A stretch of DNA of 64,000 nt, from the NCBI RefSeq assembly GCF_014269285.1, contig NZ_JACOAF010000058.1, positions 191,269 to 255,268 of the forward strand, read 5' to 3'. The notes beneath the pieces were generated by a model, which was not told the DNA's origin, ran no database searches, and was given only the letters and a program-made list of their open reading frames with translations. The translations under genes and the position numbers were made by a program. This document shows, piece after piece, positions 50,881-57,815 of the stretch. Each line of letters begins with the position of its first letter. Within the stretch, counting starts at the first letter, position 1. Source of the DNA: Rufibacter sediminis (GTDB lineage Bacteria > Bacteroidota > Bacteroidia > Cytophagales > Hymenobacteraceae).

Positions 50881-50915
50881 GCAAAAAAAAGCCTGCCGGT
50901 GACAAGCCGGCAGGC
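50881..50915 (-). terminator. Strong minus-strand terminator
   Basis: Read on the minus strand: GCCTGCCGG stem (9 bp, GC-rich), 7-base loop, then TTTTTTTT. It supports a real minus-strand transcript from the gene at 50991-51257. Confidence 0.9.
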
Positions 50916-50990
50916 AAACAGACAAACAACAAAAAAACTCAAACAAATACTAACTTCCGCATGGGGGGCTACGGAAGACAACTCAAAATC

Positions 50991-51257
50991 TTAATATCTG
51001 ATACCGGGATGTCCCGTTAAAGAATCAAATTCAAAGGTTCCTAAAAAATAACCGTCCAATACAATGCCTTCGGAAAGCGTGGCAGATGAAAATTCCATCA
51101 GGCTGTTCATGGTGGAAAAGGATTTTATTCCTATCTTACTCACCGATGTTTTAACCGTCTGTCCTCCAGGTCTCTTAGAAGCTTGCTGATTCACCACTAA
51201 GCGAAACTGTGTTTGCGAAGCACCGATAAAACTTAACCCAGATACATTCATCTCCAT
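50991..51257 (-). CDS. Hypothetical small protein
   Basis: 88 residues from an ATG at 51257; a frame reaching 51314 exists but the extra residues look random, and an ATG at 51251 is also possible. The sequence is mostly beta-like ('SFIGASQTQFRLVVNQQ', 'LSEGIVLDGYFLGTFEF') with no signal or membrane segment. I recognise no family. The reality of the gene rests on the terminator at 50881-50915 just downstream and on being bounded upstream by the palindrome at 51357-51421. Confidence 0.5.
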   Translation of the reverse strand: MEMNVSGLSFIGASQTQFRLVVNQQASKRPGGQTVKTSVSKIGIKSFSTMNSLMEFSSATLSEGIVLDGYFLGTFEFDSLTGHPGIRY

Positions 51258-51356
51258 TTGCTCTTTATTATGATACAATAATACGGCGAGGTATGCAGCG
51301 GAAATAGGAAACAATCAGGTGTTCTATAACTAGAACTAACCAAGGATATAATTAGA

Positions 51357-51421
51357 TTTAGTCATTAAAAAAGGGCCTAAGTAGCTGTATTAGCTACTTA
51401 GGCCCTTTTTTAATGACTAAA
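51357..51421. terminator. 30-bp-arm perfect palindrome terminator
   Basis: Perfect 30-bp arms (TAAAAAAGGGCCTAAGTAGC within the left arm), 5-base loop, A and T runs within the arms. It sits 18 bp beyond the stop of the OppC-like permease (minus strand), so it ends the importer operon. Confidence 0.9.
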
Positions 51422-51438
51422 ATAATGAGGTTTTTTGC

Positions 51439-52494
51439 TTACTCGGTAACGGATTTCGCTCTGTTCCTGGTAGTGAAGTGGTGACCTATTACTTGAAGAC
51501 TGAAAATACTGGCTAATAAAAAGAACGCCGGGAAGACCAAAAGCCACCATGCTTCCACTGAATAACGCGCTACCGCCAGCATTTTACCCCAGGAAGGAAC
51601 ATCAGCGGGTATTCCTATGCCTAGGTACGCCAAGGTGGAACCTATGCCCAAGAGCCCCGAGGCGGCAAAGCAGAAGGTGGTCAGAATGGGGCCTTTCAGG
51701 GAAGGCAGCAAAAAATACGTGAATACTCTTCTGAACGGAATGCCCAAGGCTTCAGCGGTCTCATAGTAAGACTCCTTCTTTAGCTGCAGCACATTGGCTC
51801 TGGCAATTCTAGCCGGAAGAACCCAATACGTGGCGCAGATCCAGCCCAAGAGGGTGAGCATAGAAAAAGGGGTAAAGGCCGTCAATATTAAAAGTAACAG
51901 CAGCTTTGGTAATGAAGACCAGATGGTGATGACTTTCTGGAGCCCTTCATCTACGCCTACTGCTACCTTCTTCTGCAGGAAAGAGAAGCGTGCTGAAATA
52001 TCTAGTGAGAGCACCACATATACCAGGAAGGCGGCGCTTCCATAATACACCCAATAAAGCAAAGTGTAGCCCTGAAAAGGAGGGTAATGATGTAAGACCG
52101 GAAACACAAACAGGTAGGCGAGCACCAGAAAGGCCAAGAGTAAAAGGTTGATCACCGATACTTTCAGGCCGTGGTTGCCCAGGATTGCGGCTCCCGTGCC
52201 CAGCAGGACCCCAATACCAGTAGCTAGAAGTAAAGGAGGAATGGCAATGAGCCAGGCCGTACGGCAGCTTAAGAACAGATAGAAGAGAACATCTCGTCCT
52301 AACTGATCTGTCCCCAGGGGGTGCTCCAGTGAGGAGAATGGAGTGAGGTACGCCTGCTCTGGACTTGCCATCGCCTGCTTTCCCTGCCATACGAACACCT
52401 GGGAAATCAGGGCCGCAGCCGTGAAAAGAATAAGCCAGGTGATGGATAGCTTTTCGGTAAGTGAGAAGGTGTGCCTCGGTGTGCCTTTGTCCAT
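51439..52494 (-). CDS. ABC transporter permease, DppC/OppC type, enlarged
   Basis: 351 residues; typical OppC proteins are near 290-300. OppC-like N-terminus with 'HPLGTDQLGRDVLFYLF' (the LGTDxxGRD family motif, ~58-74). The EAA loop contacting an ATPase is 'ESYYETAEALGIPFRRVFTYFLLPSL'. An extra hydrophobic pair is inserted around residues 110-160 ('INLLLLAFLVLAYLFVFPVL'). Expected partner of the OppB-like gene 12 bp upstream. No ATPase gene is in the neighbourhood, so an ATPase must be shared from elsewhere. Confidence 0.85.
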   Translation of the reverse strand: MDKGTPRHTFSLTEKLSITWLILFTAAALISQVFVWQGKQAMASPEQAYLTPFSSLEHPLGTDQLGRDVLFYLFLSCRTAWLIAIPPLLLATGIGVLLGTGAAILGNHGLKVSVINLLLLAFLVLAYLFVFPVLHHYPPFQGYTLLYWVYYGSAAFLVYVVLSLDISARFSFLQKKVAVGVDEGLQKVITIWSSLPKLLLLLILTAFTPFSMLTLLGWICATYWVLPARIARANVLQLKKESYYETAEALGIPFRRVFTYFLLPSLKGPILTTFCFAASGLLGIGSTLAYLGIGIPADVPSWGKMLAVARYSVEAWWLLVFPAFFLLASIFSLQVIGHHFTTRNRAKSVTE

Positions 52495-52506
52495 GCTCCA
52501 GTTCCC

Positions 52507-53868
52507 CTAATTGCTTCTCATGCGTGGATCAAGAAGGCCGTAGCCCATCTCGGTGAGCCAGACTATGAACAACCGAAACACCAGGAACATAAGAGTGAGT
52601 CCCACCAGTACCGGGTAGTCGGCGGCTAATATCGCTTTCGTCAGTAAACTCCCAATGCCCGGCAGGGAAAACGTAATCTCCACGACCAGTACCCCCGACA
52701 TCAGACCGATGATGACTTCACTCAAAATAGTGAGGGTGGGTAGGAGGGCATTGGGTAATGCGTGTTTTCTGATTGTTTTCTGAAAAGTTAATCCTTTCGC
52801 TAAGCCGGTGCGCTGGTAAAGTTGTTCGGTCTGGGTGACTAAACTTCTGTGAAACTGCAGGGTAATTTGAGGAATGATCAGTAAGGCAACACAGAAGCCA
52901 CCCAGTAAAATGGATGGATTTCTAAAAGCCGCTAAAATGCTTTCTTCTTCAGTATCCATAGTAAAAGGTGCGAGGGTTGAGCCCCCGTTTACCAAAAACA
53001 GGCCTAAAATGGAAAGGGCAATAAGAAAAGCCGGTATACTGTCTAACACATACAATCCTTGACGGAGAAGAGGAGTGAAGGGGCTCGTCGATTTCTCCGT
53101 TAAATATAATCCGGCCAAAAAAGAGAACACTACGGCCAAGGGAAGGCCGATGATTGCTAATGCCAGTGAGGTCATTGCTGCCGATGTGATTTTGGCAGTT
53201 ACCGCTTCATAGTCCTGAGTGGAAAAGCCTAGATTACCTTGCATAATCTGCAGCATCCATCGGTGGTACGAATTATCTTTGCCCTGCCACTCTACCGTTG
53301 GGAAGAAATAATGGAAAGGAGCGGATTGTTTGGTCAGGTTTTTCCAGGAGGCAAAGAGCTGAGCGGATGCAGGTCCAGGAGAGGCCTGTACTGCCTTTTC
53401 CACTTGTTTGGAGCTAATCATAATATCTTCAGGGGCTTCACTCAATGACCAGGAGACAAGCGTCTGGAACAGGTTGGTCTTCTCGGTCTCTGTCGCCTGA
53501 GTGGCCCACTGGCGCCATACTGTATAAAACTGTAGCGTCGGCTCCAATCCGTGCCTGATCACCGCCCTTTCAACCCAGGGTCTATCTAAGGCAGTTGTAG
53601 GAATTCCAGCGGCTATTTTGGAGCCTTTTGCAAGAATTTTGAAGTAAAAGAGCGGCTTATTCAAGCCGGTTCTCTCAAGATAATCAGCCCTGACGGCGGC
53701 TAGAGTAGAGACATCTGAAGCACCGTAAATGGAGAGGTATGCCTCAATCATCCCCTTGGGTGTGCTCGCTGCAGGTAGCAGGAGACTCATAATGAAAACC
53801 AAAGAAGCTGTCAGCCAAAGCGAAATTACTAGATTGAACAGCCGCAGGAATGTTTTCAGAAATGTCAT
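52507..53868 (-). CDS. ABC transporter permease, DppB/OppB type, with large extra loop
   Basis: 453 residues; OppB proteins are usually ~310. A first helix (~12-32) is followed by an unusual ~170-residue extracytoplasmic stretch before the second helix. Standard OppB features then follow: 'GNLGFSTQDYEAVTAKI' and the EAA loop 'EQLYQRTGLAKGLTFQKTIRKHALPNALLP'. Located between the binding-protein gene (7 bp upstream) and the OppC-like gene. The enlarged loop may form a docking site for the binding protein or a peptide; this is inferred from its position only. Confidence 0.85.
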   Translation of the reverse strand: MTFLKTFLRLFNLVISLWLTASLVFIMSLLLPAASTPKGMIEAYLSIYGASDVSTLAAVRADYLERTGLNKPLFYFKILAKGSKIAAGIPTTALDRPWVERAVIRHGLEPTLQFYTVWRQWATQATETEKTNLFQTLVSWSLSEAPEDIMISSKQVEKAVQASPGPASAQLFASWKNLTKQSAPFHYFFPTVEWQGKDNSYHRWMLQIMQGNLGFSTQDYEAVTAKITSAAMTSLALAIIGLPLAVVFSFLAGLYLTEKSTSPFTPLLRQGLYVLDSIPAFLIALSILGLFLVNGGSTLAPFTMDTEEESILAAFRNPSILLGGFCVALLIIPQITLQFHRSLVTQTEQLYQRTGLAKGLTFQKTIRKHALPNALLPTLTILSEVIIGLMSGVLVVEITFSLPGIGSLLTKAILAADYPVLVGLTLMFLVFRLFIVWLTEMGYGLLDPRMRSN

Positions 53869-53874
53869 TCCTGC

Positions 53875-55596
53875 TTATTTCTTAATAATGGATCTAGTTA
53901 TATCATACCCTGGTTTTACACCAGAAACGAGTAAGGAGTCAATTCGCTTTGATGCAATGATTTTATTTTGTTGAAAATACAGGAAGACAAAGTTGCTTTC
54001 CTCTTGTGTCTTTTTCTGCAGTGCTTTCAACATCTGAGCTTTTTCTGCTGTGCGCTCCTCTTTTACAATGTTCTCCAAAAGCATGTCTGTTTCTATAGTT
54101 CCAAAGTTTGTTACATTTGCGCCGCCTTGTCCTGCGTTTGAAGTATGAAGAATAGGAATCAAGTTGTAGGAAAATGGATTCCCAACCAATGTCCTGAAAA
54201 AGAGATCAAATTTTCTGCTCTGTAATCTTTCACTTATTTGCCCACTCTCCAGAGCCTGTAAAGTGACAGGGATGTTTAACTCTCTGGCATTCTGCTGAAA
54301 AAGTAAACTCATGTTTTCGAAATCTGTATTACCGGCCCTATGAAGTAGTTCTAATTTTAATTGACGTGGTTTTCCGTCAATCATCTTCTGCCAACCAGCA
54401 GGAGTTTGCTTCCAGCCAGAGGAAAGTAATAATGTTTTGGCTTTTTGCAGGTCAAACTTGATCGGGGGTAAGTCATAGTTATAGAAATCTTTCTCCTGAG
54501 GATGCACTATACCAATTGTTGGGGTAGCCAAACCACCCTGGATAGTCCGGATTATCTGCGGAATGTCCATGAGGTGGGCCAATGCAAGCCTAGTTCTCTT
54601 ATCCTCTAGAAGGGGATTTCTTCCATTCATTCCCATGAACACAAGTTCATACGAGGTGGGGGAATAAAAGTGAAAAAGCTCCTGATACTTTTTGTCTTTC
54701 CGCATTTCCAGAAAGGAAACCAGTGGAACGTTGTCCATCAAGTCTATCTGTTGCGCTTTCAATGCTAAGACGGCGGCACCATTATCTGGCAGAATCTGAT
54801 AGATTAATCTGATGGGGTTTGCTTGTAACGATTTAACGTAGCCCTTCACCTCTTGGCCCCACCACTTTTTCTTTTTTCGTAAGACAATTGCTTGACCTGC
54901 TTTCCAGCTTGCCAATGAGTAAGGCCCACTTCCCTTAACCAAGGATGTGTCCCTTACTAAAGCTGTCTTGTTTATGGTTGCTGCAAAAGCTTTAAAAGTG
55001 GAGGTTTGGGCTAGAGAATCAAATTCCTGCCTGATCTGGGGATAAGAAAAGGATGAAAGGACTCCTTTGGGATCAAATTGATGCGCTGGAAGTACAAAGA
55101 AGTCACCCACCATCAGCTTCATTTCTGGAGTGTAACCAGAACAAACTAAAGTAAAGCTTTTTGGGTCTTTTGAAGATATCTGGATATCTTTTATAAAGTT
55201 ATACTGAGCACGCCAGCGCTCATTGTCTAACAAAGGACTGTGCAGTAGTTTCAACGAGAAAGCTACATCATGCCCAGTGACAGGTGATCCATTGTCCCAC
55301 GTGGCTTCTGGTCTAATGGAAAAGGTAAAGAAGGACAAGGTGTCTTTCCTGCGTATTGACGGTAGCGAAGTGGCTAACTGGGGTTTGATTGATTTGTCAT
55401 CTAAATCAACCGCTAATAAGCTTTGATATAGATGATTGAGGATCTGTAAAGCAGGAGCATTTCCGTAGCTGAGCGGATGTAAAGATTCTGGATCCTGTGA
55501 AAATCTGACTTTTATCGCTGTTTCTGTAGATGGATTAGAACAGGCCAAAAGCCATAAAAAAAACAAGCTAAGGCTCTTTGCGCAGTATTTTTTCAT
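53875..55596 (-). CDS. ABC oligopeptide-type substrate-binding lipoprotein (SBP_bac_5)
   Basis: 573 residues from an ATG at 55596 (a further ATG three codons earlier is possible). Lipobox 'LLACSNP' (Cys19). SBP family 5 layout: 'DPESLHPLSYGNAPALQILN', 'YQSLLAVD', 'FSIRPEATWDNGSPVTGHDV' (the conserved domain I motif), and 'GPYSLASWKAGQAIVLRKKK'. Binds peptides or similar in the periplasm and hands them to the two permeases downstream. The 66-residue peptide gene lies 127 bp upstream in the same direction. Confidence 0.9.
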   Translation of the reverse strand: MKKYCAKSLSLFFLWLLACSNPSTETAIKVRFSQDPESLHPLSYGNAPALQILNHLYQSLLAVDLDDKSIKPQLATSLPSIRRKDTLSFFTFSIRPEATWDNGSPVTGHDVAFSLKLLHSPLLDNERWRAQYNFIKDIQISSKDPKSFTLVCSGYTPEMKLMVGDFFVLPAHQFDPKGVLSSFSYPQIRQEFDSLAQTSTFKAFAATINKTALVRDTSLVKGSGPYSLASWKAGQAIVLRKKKKWWGQEVKGYVKSLQANPIRLIYQILPDNGAAVLALKAQQIDLMDNVPLVSFLEMRKDKKYQELFHFYSPTSYELVFMGMNGRNPLLEDKRTRLALAHLMDIPQIIRTIQGGLATPTIGIVHPQEKDFYNYDLPPIKFDLQKAKTLLLSSGWKQTPAGWQKMIDGKPRQLKLELLHRAGNTDFENMSLLFQQNARELNIPVTLQALESGQISERLQSRKFDLFFRTLVGNPFSYNLIPILHTSNAGQGGANVTNFGTIETDMLLENIVKEERTAEKAQMLKALQKKTQEESNFVFLYFQQNKIIASKRIDSLLVSGVKPGYDITRSIIKK

Positions 55597-55722
55597 ATAG
55601 AGCAAGAAGTTCAGGCGAACACCATGCTCAATATTACAAAACTTGGCTGAGAATGCCTTGGCTTGTTTTCAGTACCTGAGAAGATAGAAGACTATCTTTT
55701 AGGCGTGTATAGATATGTTGAA

Positions 55723-55923
55723 TTAGTCTCTTGTGTCCCAAGTACCAGTTCCACCATAATTGGTTTCACCAGAACCATTGTCACCCGTGCCTACAGTTGT
55801 AGCAGATCCAGCTGAAGTAGTGGAAAGAGTGGCGGCAGACGATGTATTCGTAGCCTTGTTATCAGATGGCGTTCCTGTTAAGATAGAAAGTTGAAGGAGC
55901 AGAGAGAGTAGTAATTCTAACAT
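55723..55923 (-). CDS. Small Ser/Thr/Gly-rich peptide, candidate secreted signal or precursor
   Basis: 66 residues. A hydrophobic N-terminus ('LELLLSLLLQLSILTG') is followed by a low-complexity Ser/Thr/Ala/Gly-rich tract and a distinct C-terminus 'NYGGTGTWDTRD'. There are no positive charges before the hydrophobic stretch, so a classic signal peptide is doubtful. It lies at the head of the binding protein-permease-permease series and divergent from the solenoid protein at 56196. No modification enzymes are adjacent. It may be an export substrate, an importer's cargo, or a small membrane peptide. The frame is short and could be fortuitous, although the composition and position argue for a gene. 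Confidence 0.5.
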   Translation of the reverse strand: MLELLLSLLLQLSILTGTPSDNKATNTSSAATLSTTSAGSATTVGTGDNGSGETNYGGTGTWDTRD

Positions 55924-56195
55924 GGCTTTTTATGAGTTTAAAAGTATGTCACAAAATTGGGCGTTCAACAGCGCTAAGGAAAGGAAACTGTATGCTGATC
56001 TGTAACTATAACTACATTAATACTAAATATAAAAATATTTATCTTATATAAAGAATTGAAGTTTTGAATTTTTAATTTTATAATCTTTTACTATGTTCGA
56101 AAAATTAGAACAAATATTTAATCGAATAAACTATTTAGTAACCATTAAATTTTGAAGAGTAAACTGTAAATGCTTCATCAGCATTATAAAATAAA

Positions 56196-57677
56196 ATGGA
56201 AGAATTGATTAAACTGATACAAATTATTGAGAAAAGAGGTGGTCTGCCTGCTCATACTTTAAATAATAATTCTAAAGAGAAAAAATTATATTCAGAAATA
56301 ATCAAGGGCAGGATAACAGATGAAGCTACTGCCATACTCGTCCTTTATACAGATGCTAAGGAAAAAAGTGGTTTGAAGATGGTTAAATCCAGACTTCGGA
56401 AAAAACTAATGAACCAGCTTTTTTTTATAGATGAGAATAATGAACAAGTGCAGAGTTCACACATAGTAGAGCAAACTTGTCTATCCAAGTTTTTGCAGGC
56501 AAGAATCTTATTGGACGCAGGAGCAAATGATCTTGCCCTTCCATTGCTAAAACAGTCGTTATCTAAATCAAAAGAATACGATTTTAATTATATCTCCTCT
56601 CTGTGCTTGCGAGCAATTATACAGGCATACGTGAATTTAAAGGAAAGAAATTTATTCTATAAAGCTGCTGAACAGTTAAAAAGTCTTGGTGCTAAATTGA
56701 CTGCCGATCAAGAATCAGAAATGATTTTTTCTGAAGCTAATATCGAGCTTAGCCGTTCTGTTGTCTCTAGAAAAGATTATATACAATTGATTGATAGTGT
56801 TTTGTCTAAAATGAATGCTATATGGCAGCAAGCAAAAACATTTGAGACATTTAACAACTATTACCGATTATCAATGTGGTTGCATGAATTAAATGGCAAT
56901 TTTGATGAGATTGTAACACTAACAGAAAAGTCACAGCAAATCTTAAAAGAGCATTCTAATATTGCGAAAAGATTTGATCATAGGTATAACCATTTCATAC
57001 AAGTATATGCACATCTAAGAGCTAAAAAAATAGAGGAAGGGCTGGTTCTGGCAAATACCTATCTGCATTACTTTAATCCTTCCAGTAACAACTGGTTTGC
57101 CTACATGGAGAATTATACTTTGTTGGCGGTTCATGCTAAGAAATATGAAGTGGCGCACACCTTGTTCCATCAGGTGCAGTCAAACCCGTTTATTAAGAAG
57201 ATCAATAAGCTAGCCCAGGAGCGGTGGACTTTATTGGGTGCTTACCTGCAGTTTATTGCCCCTCAGTCAGATAGTCCTGTCAAGTGGCAGAACTTAGTCC
57301 ATAATTCACCTTCTTACAGCAAAGACAAAGAGGGCTTCAATGTGGCCATCTTAATTCTCCAAGTAATGTACTACCTGGAGATCATGGATTATGAAGCCCT
57401 AGAGTATAGAGTGGACTCTCTGAAGAAGTATGCTCAACATCACTTCAAAGATAGTTTCAGTGAACGCAGTCGCATCTTCTTTAAATTACTAGCGGTGCTC
57501 GTCCGATCAAATTTTGAATATACCACCACTCAGAAGAAAGCGCAGTACTTGTTCAATAAACTGCAACGCACACCCACTCCCGGAGATGCTTATGCTGAAA
57601 TTGAGATAATCCCTTATGAACACTTGTGGGAATTTGTGTTAGATAGAATTAAGAAAGCTGCTCTGTATGCCAAATAA
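56196..57677 (+). CDS. Alpha-solenoid (TPR-like) protein, function unknown
   Basis: 493 residues, almost entirely helical with paired amphipathic helices in repeats of ~35-40 residues ('QARILLDAGANDLALPLLKQ', 'LRAIIQAYVNLKERNLFYKA' and others). No signal, so cytosolic. The first ~80 residues may form a separate small helical domain containing 'KSRLRKKLMNQLFF'. I recognise a set of similar Bacteroidota proteins but no established function. The first two thirds of the gene are markedly AT-rich, the last third less so (by eye). Divergent from the peptide gene across 272 AT-rich bp; convergent with the STN receptor gene. Confidence 0.8.
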   Translation: MEELIKLIQIIEKRGGLPAHTLNNNSKEKKLYSEIIKGRITDEATAILVLYTDAKEKSGLKMVKSRLRKKLMNQLFFIDENNEQVQSSHIVEQTCLSKFLQARILLDAGANDLALPLLKQSLSKSKEYDFNYISSLCLRAIIQAYVNLKERNLFYKAAEQLKSLGAKLTADQESEMIFSEANIELSRSVVSRKDYIQLIDSVLSKMNAIWQQAKTFETFNNYYRLSMWLHELNGNFDEIVTLTEKSQQILKEHSNIAKRFDHRYNHFIQVYAHLRAKKIEEGLVLANTYLHYFNPSSNNWFAYMENYTLLAVHAKKYEVAHTLFHQVQSNPFIKKINKLAQERWTLLGAYLQFIAPQSDSPVKWQNLVHNSPSYSKDKEGFNVAILILQVMYYLEIMDYEALEYRVDSLKKYAQHHFKDSFSERSRIFFKLLAVLVRSNFEYTTTQKKAQYLFNKLQRTPTPGDAYAEIEIIPYEHLWEFVLDRIKKAALYAK

Positions 57678-57757
57678 GTACAAGAAGATAGGATCAGCTA
57701 TCTGTTGATGTGAATTTCTAGAAGTTTACTTAGTTGCCCTGCCAATACGTTGCTTCT

Positions 57758-57795
57758 CGTTTTGAACCTGTTTTTACAAAAAGCATGCGAAAACG
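57758..57795. repeat. Intergenic hairpin repeat between convergent genes
   Basis: CGTTTTGAACCTGTTTTTAC ... GCATGCGAAAACG; outer CGTTTT/AAAACG arms paired, inner arms imperfect. Confidence 0.6.
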
Positions 57796-57815
57796 GTGAG
57801 ATGGAAGGTAGATCA

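Larger units (their letters stand above)
50483..50990. other. Gap of 508 bp
   Basis: Holds operator site 2 (50490-50508), a hairpin-family copy (50763-50802) and a strong minus-strand terminator (50881-50915). No gene is evident; the middle part is unexplained. Confidence 0.6.
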
